Origin: Glandiceps talaboti
Lineage: Eukaryota; Hemichordata; Enteropneusta; Spengelidae
DNA: 62,000 nt
Direction: 5' to 3'
NCBI RefSeq assembly: GCF_964340395.1
Contig: NC_135555.1
Span: 120,001 to 182,000 of the forward strand
The notes beneath the pieces are model-generated. The model saw nothing but the letters and a program-made list of their open reading frames with translations. It ran no database searches and was not told the origin of the DNA. Below, piece by piece: positions 50,293 through 59,173 of the stretch; the first letter of the stretch is position 1; each line of letters begins with the position of its first letter. A program made the translations under genes and the position numbers.

Positions 50293-53200
50293 ATGACTTT
50301 AAAATAAAAAACCACAAGACCAATTACTTTCATATTTGGTGGAGTCATTACTTTAATAGGTCATGTACATGTAGATGGAAAATTGTTCAAATGAAAATGA
50401 TTGTCATAGTTGTGTGCTTTGGGGAAGAAACATAAAAACTATGTGGCAGATTTGTCTGAAATTTAGTGGATATTCACAGGGATGTGTAGCCAAAGAGTTA
50501 CTAATAACATAGTGATCCCATTTGAAACATGCAAGTTAGGACTAAAATATGACTTGTTATGGAATAATGATGGGTGAATGATAAGAGTGGCAAGAATATG
50601 AAGATTGCAAGTGTGAGCCCAATCAGTACTTTTTGTTTCTGAATCATGACTATAAAGTCCTTGTGCAAGATTTGAACCACAACTCGCCTCAGTCAACCCA
50701 GCTATATAATTGGGAATCTGGTAGGATAGAGGTTGCAATGTGAATGCATCTATGTGCTTATAGAGGCTGTAATGGATTGTATGCACCCCTAGGGAGTTGA
50801 GAAAGTAAAAGGACTTTTGTGCCACTATTGATCCGTGCCAGGGGTAATAATTGTGAGCGCCTTGAGCTCTTGGGAGAAAATGTGTATTATAAATTCACAT
50901 TATTATTATTATTATTGGTAAAAACTCTCTAATACCAAAACTAGAGGCAGCTTGGGCTGAAAATTTGTAAGGATGTTTCTGTAAATATGTAGATGAAAAA
51001 TTATTCAGGACATCATGACCCATTATTGATATGCAAATTAGGTATAAAAATGCGAATTTGGTCAAAAGTTATATCTCATAGACAACTAATAGGAAAACTA
51101 GGCGGATGGGATGCAGAAATTTTAGAGGGATGTTTGGAGGAGTGTCAATAGCTACATGTAGATAGGCATGAGGATAAACTTACAGAAAATGAACACACAT
51201 GCCCAGCAACACGACCTGCTCATAGCAACAGTGAATTGATGATAGACATTGCACAGATAACAACAGAAAGAGATAGGCATGTACATGAAAATTTTAAAAA
51301 TTGTCTTATGCCTCACTACTAAGATCACAGTACCAGCCATGAATCAAACCCTCTGAAAATTACATCATCTATCATTGCCCAAATTCCCCAGTGGTGCTAC
51401 AACGCCATTGGCACTATTTCATTTTTTTTTTTGTAATTTTTTTCAGACTACTTGTAAATTGTCTTTTCTTAACTATAGCAGTGCATAAGATCTACACATT
51501 AATATTAATATTTTAATTTTGCTTGTAAGAAAATTAAGGAAAAAGAAGATATAGCAGAAATGTTACAGGTTTATATCAGTTGGTAAGCTCATGTTAATTT
51601 CCAGATAGATGTGGGCAGTGAATGCCTCAAGTATATGTACCATACATTCATTTACTAATATTTTCATAGATCTAGTTTATCAGTTTACCTAATAGGGCCT
51701 CCACACATATGTTTTCTGTGCAAAGTAGAATCTAAGCTGGAAAATCAAATCCATTCTTGTCATTTTGCAGTGAAAATTAAACCATATGTTTGAGTATGTT
51801 CAGAAGGGATTTTCTAATGTAGCAGAGTATTCATGTTTAATATACACCAAGCTTGTCGCTGCTTTATTCTATGGACAACAATTAACTGTATTAATTTAGT
51901 CTGTTCAGCATAAACAACACAGGAATAGGGTTTTTTAATGCCTGTGAAATGTATTACATGTACAATGATTTCTTGCACAATATGTGGATATACTGGAGGT
52001 ATTTACTAAGTGCAGTACTGAATAGTTTTCCTGGAGTGATGTCACAACTGTCCGAAACTGTCCCATTGATATGCAAATGCAAATACAAATACTTCTCTGG
52101 CAAAATAAACAGGTTACATGCATATGCATGTCAATTTATTTTGTGATAAAATCCAATATGGCCACTAGACGGCCATTTTGATATGAATTTTTCATGTTCA
52201 AAGCCATTATGCAGGCATGCCTGAACAGATCTCATTCAAAGTTGGTGTAATATTTCTAATAGTTTTGTGCAATATTTCTGTTAAACTCACATTATACAGG
52301 TACATTCATATTTTCCCAAGGCTTTTAATATTCGATCTTATTCGTAATTAGTTCCAGGGCGCCCTCTAGGGGCCCTGGAACTTTTGAATCTCTATGGGTT
52401 CTTACTTTCTATCCACTTCCGGTTTACAACTCTGTGGGGGTTTCCCAGCATGCATTGCGGCAAACCCGCTACCCGTTGGGGACCCCTATCTCGTCGCTAT
52501 TTGCATAAGCTAAAAACTTGTGATAGCTGACAATATCGTGTTGTTGGAGGTGGTACTACTGTACTAAAAGTTGTGGAATTGAGGGGTCATGTTTAAATGC
52601 TGACTCATTACAAAGCACATGGTTAACAAGAATGTTCTGGAAGCATGATTAGCGATCACAGTACAGTAAAGTTGAGTTTACAATGTGTGAAAACCTGTTT
52701 TGATTGAATTTGTGCATCATTGGATGTGATTTTGTTAAATTAAGGGACAGATATACTGGTATCACTCAGCTTGTATCTGTGTACATTGGTATCAAAACAT
52801 TGTATGTGGTCAGTAGTTTCGTGCTCGACTATTCCTTTTATCTTTAGTGTACTTTTAGGTACATATGCATGTCACTTTGTGATTGCACCTATCACAGACA
52901 AGAAATGTTACAATCCAAACAGGGATCAACAGCTCCCAAACAGCGGGGATTATGTCATCTATGAATTCTTGTTTTAAAATGAAATTTAATGTAGTGCTTC
53001 TGTGAGCTAATTAAAGTACTGATTATGTTTTGGTAAGCATCCTATGAACATTAATGATGTATGTGTATCAATAACAGTTTTTGAGAATTTTAGGCAATAT
53101 CTTCATGCAAGCTTCTAACTTATCAATTTAATACACATGTTGATAATAACAAAGCATATGTAACCTAGCTTGATGATGTAGCTCAGAGTTTAATGAATCA

Positions 53201-54595
53201 TTTGCATAAATAATGATTTGGGGAAATTAGATAACATTTTACGTGTGCAAACTTCAACTTTCCAATATCTTGGTATATGCATAATTGATTATAACAAAAT
53301 GCACATATCCTGTAAAGTTTGTTGATGTAGCATTTAACTTCAATGGGTCATTCACGGTGCTTATTAGAAGAAGCTGGCAGCCAAGGAAAATGTCCACCTA
53401 CTGTAGTCATTTCTCTTGCTACTCTGTCTTTACCTGCACAGCTAATAAACACAAGTCAAATATATATAAATTTATAATCAACAAAAGTAAACTTCGCAAA
53501 CAACATCAATGATTAGACTTGGTAATATTCTTTAACAAAACCATTAGACAATTCCAGTACATGTATTTACACAGGAAATGTATTTTGAGCTTGGTTCATA
53601 TGTTGAGTAACTAAATACATACTTATCAAAAATTAGAACTTATTTTTGAGTTAAGAATTTTTGTTAAAGCTTGTTAGCCTTGAAAAATGTTTGTCAAAAA
53701 TGACATGATTTATTGGTATAATTCTGTTAGCCCTAAAGTCAGTCTAATATTGAGAAACTAACCCAAGGGAACACTAAGTTTACATCTGGACTTTGTTATT
53801 AATTAAAAATTAAAAAAAAAAAACCTATTTCTCATCCTTACAGCCACTTTGACAAAAACACAGTGACTGATTTATCTGGATTGTGCAACCACCATAAAGT
53901 CATCTGCATTAGCTGAAGAGTAAAATATTTAGAAATTATATTGATATATGAATTCATGTTGTTACTTTGTAGGTATCATCACAAAAGGAGGCGTCAAGCC
54001 AAGTATGATCCCAGAGGAAACAGAGATGCAGATTTACTTAAGAGCAGGTGATGCTAGAGACTTGCATATGTTACAGCAGAGAGTAGCTGCATGTATTGTT
54101 GCAGCTGCCAAAGCATCTGGGTGTGAAGCTCATTTTGAGTTCCTTGGAAGACCCTATCTAAGCATGATTCACAATTGTCTTCTAGCTGAACTCTTCCAGA
54201 AACATGCAGAGATGCTTGGCATTATTTTCTCAACTGATCCAGAGAGTGTACTGACACCCACTGGTTCATCAGATATGGGTAATGTCTCCCACCGTGTACC
54301 AAGCATCAGACCTACCTTCAGTATTGACAGCCCAGCAATTGTCAAAACACCAGCATTCACACAAGCTGCAGGTACAGATTCAGCTCATAAACGCACTCTG
54401 GTTACAGCAAAAGCACTGGCTATGAGTATGATTGAAGTTTTGGAAAAACCTGAACTCATGGATGATATCAAGAGGGAGTTTGAAGAAGCCACTGCCCCTC
54501 GTACACCCACTAACTCAAGATGCCCGTCTAGTGCTGGTTCATGTAGCAGCCTGACAGCTATACCAATGAATGGGTCTGAACCAATGCTGGCATAA
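37730..54595 (+). CDS. Gene 2: PM20D2-like M20 amidohydrolase, probable pseudoenzyme (3 coding exons)
   Basis: Coding joins: 37730-38104, 39843-40131, 53973-54595; phases 0 and 1, GT-AG borders, 428 residues, close to the usual PM20D2 length of about 435. Family marks in order: WKHPELEFDE, LCEFDALPEIGH (80-91), VIGSPAEESGGGKID (128-142), THGALPWEGRNALDAA (185 on), KGGVKPSMIPEETE (226 on), GSSDMGNVS (319-327) and AKALAM near the C-terminus. PM20D2 acts as a cytosolic dipeptidase/amidohydrolase on basic dipeptides. Here the expected metal ligands appear lost: Ser93 and Arg95 in place of the Cys and His of the CGH motif, Gln159 in place of His in AHP, Lys346 in place of His in NHT. Glu135 of the EE pair and the interface His186 remain. 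No stop or frameshift is seen, so it looks like a maintained but catalytically dead paralogue. The C-terminus has a Ser/Thr/Pro-rich extension. Confidence 0.85.
38493..38915. mobile_element. MITE-like element with long terminal inverted repeats
   Basis: The first about 70-85 bp (GTTACACCCAATCTGTGAAA onward) match the reverse complement of the last about 70-85 bp (ending CACAGATTGGGTGTAAC at 38915) almost perfectly over the outer 45 bp and well beyond. The interior of about 250 bp repeats the TTCATGAA/TGGGCA theme and has no coding frame. AT-rich TATAT sequence borders both ends, suggesting a TA-type target. It lies in intron 1 of gene 2. Confidence 0.75.
38916..38962. repeat. (AT)n microsatellite
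   Basis: About 45 bp of pure AT repeats directly abutting the right end of the inverted-repeat element. Confidence 0.9.
38985..39715 (+). repeat. Family A 3' fragment in intron 1 of gene 2
   Basis: It starts inside the family body at an ATATGCAAATTAGG module. Four or five AGCAACAGCC modules follow, and the copy ends with ACAGTTGTGCTACAATGCC (about 39685-39703). The hairpin start and GT tract are missing. It ends about 125 bp before exon 2. Confidence 0.65.
39843..40131 (+). CDS. Gene 2 coding exon 2: EE motif and lid region
   Basis: The acceptor TTGAAG ends at 39842 with a modest pyrimidine tract; the donor GTAAGT starts at 40132, phase 1. The exon encodes residues 126-222: GSPAEESGGGKID (conserved Glu pair), ALRAQPHHNN where the family has a metal-binding His-Pro, and YNGKPTHGALPWEG with the conserved dimer-interface His, then NALDAAVLCYNNLAALRQQ. 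Confidence 0.85.
40318..44286 (+). repeat. 44/45-bp satellite array in intron 2 of gene 2
   Basis: About 3.4 kb of tandem units in two blocks (40318-42441 and 43006-44286), split by a LINE fragment; by eye about 75-80 units. The unit is TCTATGAGACAGACCTTGAT, then CACATCAAATG, then either TTACACTACAGAG (44-bp form) or TTGCATTTACAGAG (45-bp form). A GAGACAGCCTGATCAC deletion variant is seen at least seven times, only in the right block. The TCCTTTCAAATG variant is seen only in the left block. Open frames in it come from the 45-bp form being a multiple of three, and are not genes. Confidence 0.95.
42442..43005 (+). mobile_element. 5'-truncated LINE inserted in the satellite
   Basis: It interrupts one satellite unit after CATCAAATG, and the array resumes at once with TTGCATTTACAGAG. 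A frame at 42711-42821 encodes a typical LINE ORF2 C-terminus with LPSGRRYR and VPSAIRILN. The piece before it is in another frame. The 3' UTR ends with AATTTCCCCGTGAGGG, AATAAAG, and a (TAA)n tail at about 42972-43005. Only the 3' end is present, so it is a dead copy. Clade likely L2/CR1/Rex-type, from memory. Confidence 0.8.
44304..44580. mobile_element. TIR element with asymmetric arms
   Basis: The left end TAAAGTGGCCATATG and the right end CATATGGCCACTTTA are perfect inverted repeats. The next block (AAACCATTTTATCATGGC, TTCCTACTTGAAAAATCAA) is inverted at the right (TTGATTTTTCAAGTAGGAAG). The right arm carries about 30-35 bp (AATCCAAAATAAATACCC and following) absent from the left. It starts 18 bp after the satellite ends. 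A similar right end lies at about 53820-53855. Confidence 0.6.
45074..45248. repeat. Foldback hairpin, ~175 bp
   Basis: The left arm AAAATGAAAATTTCTACC, AGAGTCATACAAATTTTGG pairs with the right arm whose reverse complement reads AAATGAAAATTTCTACTCGC, AGAGTCAAAATAATTTTCGG. The pairing continues inward over GATATCTC / GAGACATC. A small loop remains. It is probably a MITE; hairpin RNA is an alternative. Confidence 0.55.
45870..46530 (+). repeat. Family C copy with inserted retroposon fragment
   Basis: It starts AGCTCCCAAAGGGGGAGC with a TCTG tract, then the TAATTAAGCAATATC module. It resumes after 46215 with AACAAAGCACATATATCC and ends with GTAGTCATTTCTCCTGC. A foreign segment at about 46005-46215 interrupts it. 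Confidence 0.55.
46005..46215 (-). mobile_element. Retroposon-like insert, probably antisense
   Basis: It begins with TAATAATAATCTTTATTTAT, which read on the minus strand is an A/T-rich tail. It includes GGAGGAAACTGGAGTACCCG, a block I recall as frequent in dispersed repeats of marine invertebrates. It lies inside the family C copy. Class (SINE or LINE tail) not resolved. Confidence 0.45.
46531..47325. other. No gene seen
   Basis: AT-rich intron sequence. A 21-bp piece (TGCAAGTCTTTGCTTTCATT and following) is duplicated in tandem at about 47211-47258. Confidence 0.4.
47335..48335 (+). repeat. 54-bp minisatellite with GTAAGT in each unit
   Basis: Eighteen units of 54 bp, five of them lengthened to 62 bp by an extra ACATTTGT-type insert. 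The unit contains CTATGTAAGTGACAACAGC, ATAGAGCACCCACAATG and CAACTCCTGCATGCTTG. Sixteen units hold the splice-donor consensus GTAAGT on the transcribed strand; two have GTAAAT. Because 54 is a multiple of three, long open frames appear on both strands; they are artefacts of the period. Confidence 0.95.
48340..50200. other. No gene or clear repeat seen in this part of intron 2
   Basis: AT-rich intron sequence without recognisable coding, RNA or repeat structure. Confidence 0.4.
50205..51425 (+). repeat. Family A interspersed repeat, interrupted by a SINE-like element
   Basis: It starts with GGTTCAGTAGTGCTATAGG and a GT tract (50241-50290). The body follows, is broken at about 50557-50918, and resumes with GGTAAAAACTC and the ATATGCAAATTAGG module. 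It ends with CAGTGGTGCTACAACGCC at about 51390-51408. Confidence 0.65.
50557..50918 (+). mobile_element. SINE-like element with (TTA)n tail
   Basis: The 3' part has GTGAGCGCCTTGAGCTCTTG, AAAATGTGTATTATAAATTC and an (ATT)n tail, the recognised form of a common invertebrate/deuterostome SINE 3' end. An upstream segment CAACCCAGCTATATAATTGG also fits. A B-box-like GGTTCAAATC lies on the minus strand at about 50667, so the tRNA-derived head is not clear. It sits inside a family A copy, so it is the younger insertion. Confidence 0.6.
51430..52340. other. No gene seen
   Basis: AT-rich intron sequence between the family A copy and the GC-rich island. Confidence 0.4.
52345..52510. promoter_or_regulatory. 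GC-rich island with CTCF-, ETS- and ZNF143-like motifs
   Basis: This short island stands out from AT-rich surroundings. It contains a perfect 10-bp-arm inverted repeat GTTCCAGGGC/GCCCTGGAAC (52351-52381) enclosing a CTCF-like GCGCCCTCTAGGGG. It also has an ETS/GABP-type ACTTCCGG (52415-52422) and a ZNF143/Staf-type TTCCCAGCATGCATTGCGG (52442-52460). An ACAACTC half-site upstream of the last is separated by about 10 bp. Such a set is typical of promoters in animals where these factors are studied. Here it lies in intron 2 of gene 2. Function is inferred from motifs only; a repeat origin is possible. Confidence 0.45.
52980..53855 (+). repeat. Family C interspersed repeat near exon 3 of gene 2
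   Basis: It contains GGTAAGCATCCTATGAAC, TTTGCATAAATAATG, ACTGTAGTCATTTCTCTTGC, CACAGCTAATAAACA and, distally, GGTATAATTCTGTTAG. The order matches 23760-24810. The last part (53815-53855) resembles the right end of the TIR element at 44304-44580. Confidence 0.6.
53973..54595 (+). CDS. Gene 2 coding exon 3: C-terminal part
   Basis: The acceptor TTTGTAG ends at 53972; the stop TAA is at 54593-54595. The exon encodes residues 222-428. GGVKPSMIPEETEMQIYLRA is the conserved family block after the dimerisation domain. GSSDMGNVSHRVPSIRP matches the family's STDFGNVS region. The position of the conserved NHT histidine reads VKT (Lys346). FTQAAGTD and TAKALAM follow. The last about 40 residues are Ser/Thr/Pro-rich and beyond the family core. 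Confidence 0.85.
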
Positions 54596-55690
54596 TTGTT
54601 GTCATGTGAACCAATGTAGTAGGTGATCATTGACAGCTATACCTATAAGTAGGGCTGAACTAATGCTGTCATGATTGTGGTTGTCCAAAATCAACAAATG
54701 TACATTGTAGCTTTATCATTGTGGACCATACCAGTGAATGAACCATACCAAGAGAATGATAAATATTTACCAATGAGTAACCAATGACTATTTTGACCAA
54801 TTTGACAGTTACTGATGTATCATCATGTACAAGTGTGACAGTTGTATAGTCATGTACATGTATGGATACATAACACTTGGGAATGGTTTAAAAATCAGTG
54901 CAAGTGTTATTGTCATTGACAATGCTGGCATGATAGGTACTGGCATGAAGACATGGAGAGTAACTTTGTTGTGTAACTTACTGCCAGTGATTTCAAACCA
55001 ATGTTTGAATTATAGTTTTTGTCCAAAGCAAAATGAAGAGAGGTATGCAGATACTGACACCAGTAAATTAGTACAAATCAAGGCACATGTCATTGCTGTC
55101 AAGCCAAATCATAATATGAAGTTAACTTTATTGCCAATTTAATACTGCACATTTTTTTACTTTTGAACAGAATCCATTTTGGCATAATTGTTATCAAAAA
55201 TCTGTTAACTTAAACTGTATTGTATAGTATATAGTATATTGAAGCTGTGTATGCAACTTGATCTAAACAAATGCTAGTTGCATGGCTGTCTTCTGAAAAA
55301 AATGAATATTCACACAACAGCATAAATTGCATAATTTTAAAAGACATAGAATTCGAGGATGTCAACCTTAAAATTGCCAGACTATGACTTTATACATAAA
55401 TAGAAGAATGTTGTAATTGTGAAGATTTATCTTGGTGCATGGTAGGTGATAGAAGCAGAGAATGTATCTGTTATGAACAGATATTGAAACAAAAACATTA
55501 TGGCATAGTACAACTGTACAAGTACATTTATTCTTTCATGTGTTTTAAAAGTTTGTGAAATTAAGAAAATTTGAAAACTTAGGATTGTTAGAAAACAATA
55601 ACAAAGAAACACATGCACTGATTACAAAAACAAGGATTGAAAAGGAGAAGAAATATTTATAGTCCTCAATATGTTATATATATTTGTGTA
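54596..55690 (+). other. Likely 3' UTR of gene 2 and flank
   Basis: After the stop, a motif of the form CAGCTATACC..ATG..TCTGAACCAATGCTG, partly coding at 54557-54590, is repeated in decayed form at about 54635-54670. I see no AATAAA close to the stop. No further gene is supported. Confidence 0.35.
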
Positions 55691-55702
55691 ATTTACCTTA
55701 GC

Positions 55703-56324
55703 TGTAGTGTTCAGCAAGTTAGCTTGTCGCTATGTAAATAATCTGCTATAGTGTTCAGCAAGTAAGCTTGTCGCTATGTAAATAGTCTGCTATAGTGTTC
55801 AGCAAGTTAGCTTGTCGCTATGCAAATAGTCTGCTATAGTGTTCAGCAAGTTAGCTTGTCGCTATGCAAATAGTCTGCTATAGTGTTCAGCAAGTTAGCT
55901 TGTTGCTATGCAAATAGTCTGCTATAGTGTTCAGCAAGTTAGCTTGTCGCTATGCAAATAGTCTGCTACAGTGTTCAGCAAGTTAGCTTGTCGCTATGTA
56001 AATAGTCTGCTATAGTGTTCAGCAAGTTAGCTTGTCGCTATGCAAATAGTCTGCTATAGTGTTCAGCAAGTTAGCTTGTCGCTATGCAAATAGTCTGCTA
56101 TAGTGTTCAGCAAGTTAGCTTGTCGCTATGCAAATAGTCTGCTATAGTGTTCAGCAAGTTAGCTTGTCGCTATGCAAATAGTCTGCTATAGTGTTCAGCA
56201 AGTTAGCTTGTCGCTATGTAAATAGTCTGCTATAGTGTTCAGCAAGTTAGCTTGTCGCTATGCAAATAGTCTGCTATAGTGTTCAGCAAGTTAGCTTGTC
56301 GCTATGTAAATAGTCTGCTATATA
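55703..56324 (+). repeat. 44-bp minisatellite with octamer motif
   Basis: Fourteen units of 44 bp: TAGTGTTCAGCAAGTTAGCT plus TGTCGCTATGCAAATAGTCT plus GCTA. Nine units hold ATGCAAAT, the POU-family octamer; five have ATGTAAAT. Units are nearly identical, implying recent expansion. It lies 1.1 kb after the stop of gene 2. Confidence 0.95.
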
Positions 56325-56379
56325 TTTACTGATATGTAGATAGGGGAGTTGGGGTCTAGTTAGTTGGCGTTGATGGAGG

Positions 56380-57110
56380 ATGAGGGGAGATGGAGCAATT
56401 TTAATATTAGAAGAGTTTCAGTATATTGATGGAGGAGGGGGAGATGGAGCAATTTTAATATTAGAAGAGTTTCAGTATATTGATGGAGGGGGAGGGGGAG
56501 ATGGAGCAATTTTAATATTAGAAGAGTTTCAGTATATAGATGGAGGGGGAGGGGGAGATGGAGCAATTTTAATATTAGAAGAGTTTCAGTATATAGATGG
56601 AGGGGGAGGGGGAGATGGAGCAATTTTAATATTAGAAGAGTTTCAGTATATAGATGGAGGGGGAGGGGGAGATGGAGCAATTTTAATATTAGAAGAGTTT
56701 CAGTATATTAATGGAGGGGGAGGGGGAGATGGAGCAATTTTAATATTAGAAGAGTTCCAGTATATTGATGGAGGGGGAGGGGGAGATGGAGCAATTTTAA
56801 TATTAGAAGAGTTCCAGTATATTGATGGAGGGGGAGGGGGAGATGGAGCAATTTTAATATTAGAAGAGTTTCAGTATATAGATGGAGGGGGAGGGGGAGA
56901 TGGAGCAATTTTAATATTAGAAGAGTTCCAGTATATTGATGGAGGGGGAGGGGGAGATGGAGCAATTTTAATATTAGAAGAGTTTCAGTATATAGATGGA
57001 GGGGGAGGGGGAGATGGAGCAATTTTAATATTAGAAGAGTTCCAGTATATTGATGGAGGGGGAGGGGGAGATGGAGCAATTTTAATATTAGAAGAGTTTC
57101 AGTATATTGA
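56380..57110 (+). repeat. 57-bp minisatellite, G-rich
   Basis: Thirteen units of 57 bp (the first shorter). Each has GATGGAGGGGGAGGGGGAG, ATGGAGCAATTTTAATATTA and GAAGAGTTTCAGTATATT. The period is a multiple of three, so a 256-codon frame runs through it, and other frames run on the minus strand. Nothing else supports coding. The G-rich part could form a two-quartet G-quadruplex. Confidence 0.95.
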
Positions 57111-57559
57111 AAGCATTTACAGCTGCCTCTATGTAAACTTTGACCTTTAGATGGTCATGTGATTAGACTATTATCAAATACCATTGGTGGCCAGTGTGTT
57201 CTCTAATGCAAGTTAATGTGCAAGTGATGTATGTACAGCTAATTTCTTGTGACCCATCTAATTTGATGTTAAACTATCCCACACTATATGGTGATTCATA
57301 AGAAGAAAAAAAACATTTTTAGCATTTTGTCCAATAAACAAAACAAAAAAATTAAAGGGTACACTGTGCTTCCTTATCACCATGCCAATGTGTTATGTTG
57401 AAGTGTCACTATTAAGACTTCTTCCTAAAATTTCAGTGTTTTAGAGAGCGCATCTTATTGAAACCGTGGGATATTAAGATCTTTCAGAAGTTCACATAAA
57501 TTTCTTTATTGTAGTACTTTGATATGCCTGTGAACTACTAAAGAGTCCTTTTTAGTTCC

Positions 57560-58075
57560 CACTAACTAGGCAAAGGCCGAGGGAAACTACTATGTTAGCA
57601 TCCATCCGCTTGTCCATGCATGTGTCCATGCACCTGTATCTCTGATTTCAACAAAAACTTGGCACAAATGTCTGGTACTATAGTGGTCATATGCACATTA
57701 CTTTAATTTTTTGACCTCAATGATAATGGTCGAATGGCAGCCATATTTGTTGTAAAAATTCACATTTGCCCACTAACTCTGGAAGCTTAATAGATTCAGA
57801 CTTCATTTTGAGTGTTTACACCTTTGTTATCCATGATGTACTTTCTAGTGTGTCTTTGATCTCTGACCTCAATGTTCAAGGTCAAATTATGCATAATATT
57901 GAAAGTGTTCATATATGCTGCTGACATGCATGGACCGGTTTGAAACAAACCTAACACTACTGTCAGATACTGGGGTCTAATTATGTACATCACACTATTT
58001 CATGACCTTCACAATAATGACCGAATGACAGCCATATTTGTAAGTTGAAATGTTGGACTATGTTTTCAACAAAGA
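57560..58075 (+). repeat. Family B interspersed repeat
   Basis: It starts near TTTAGTTCCCACTAACTAGG, with CTCTGATTTCAACAAAAACTTG, GGCAGCCATATTTGTTGT and TTCAAGGTCAAATT following. Block order is as in 21765-22610. Confidence 0.55.
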
Positions 58076-58920
58076 CTTGTTGCAATTAATTTGTAAATTG
58101 ACTGAATAACTGACCAATGAACTGAGTAGTAAAGACTGTAGTTTTTTCTCTTAACATTGTCAGTCAGCATTGGAGCTCTTACATGTCAATCATTATGTTC
58201 CTCAACACGGACTTGTTATCATTGTATTCCATGATATTACGTACAATTATAACAACTCCACAGATTTCCAGACTACACTGTAGACATCAGCATTTTTGCT
58301 TTGTGCTTTTAAAAATAAATGTACATATATGAAATTTCCATGTTCAACAGAAAAATTTAGTAGCTTTGATGTACAAGTAATTTTTGATTCTGTGAATACT
58401 TCACAATTGCAATTTACCAATACATGTTGTTGTAAGTTACGTAAATAAACAGAAGTGAAAATAACAGCTGATGACAGAGTATACTATTGTATATTTGACA
58501 AATCATTCCAAGTTACTATAGCTAGAAGCAATACACTTCTGCTTGGTAATTCTGTCTTGTATAGCTTGTATGGGTGGTATCCTAGGAGGACAAGCCCCCT
58601 TCGTTGTGACCCAGTTACTATGCAAAAGACTATTTTCAAACAGTGATATATATTTGTATATATTTATATTTGTATAACAGCCCTTCATCCATCCAACTTT
58701 AGACTCAAAGCAGGCAGTAGACAATGACAGGTTATTTATTTAATCAAAATGTACTTCCAACTAATTCTTATCCAACAGATATTAAATGCCACTGGCGAAG
58801 TTTTGTATGGTTATACAGCATATCGTGAAAATTGGCATTTTACCTGGCTGTATATGAATAAGGGATGATCGCACAATTTCACACAATTGCAATAAACAAA
58901 CTTTGTTTAGGCCAATAACA

Positions 58921-58952
58921 ACCCCCCCCCCCCCCCCACACACACACACCCA
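58921..58952. repeat. (C)n/(CA)n tract
   Basis: A poly-C run of about 17 followed by CA repeats. The 58080-58900 stretch before it holds no gene I can support. Confidence 0.85.
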
Positions 58953-59123
58953 GTCCCCAACATGTTTATATATGATATAAAGCATGATGAAAATTGTAGG
59001 GGTCACATCACTTTGATTGATGCAACATAAATTCCTTGTAAACAAGTTAAAATATTAGCGGAAACCCAGCACTGTATATCACAGTAGGCTAGTAGTCAAG
59101 TTTAACTTATCTCCATCAGAACC

Positions 59124-59172
<49 letters not shown>

Positions 59173-59173
59173 G
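59124..59173 (+). repeat. (GTT)n microsatellite
   Basis: About 48 bp of GTT repeats. Confidence 0.95.

Noticed and set aside
50660-50680. tRNA gene suggested by a B-box-like sequence
   Set aside because: No cloverleaf or A-box at the right distance was seen; the segment belongs to a SINE-like insert.
56380-57150. 256-codon open frame with a glycine-rich repeat
   Set aside because: It is a 57-bp minisatellite; the period is a multiple of three, frames are open on the other strand too, and there is no splice or start context.
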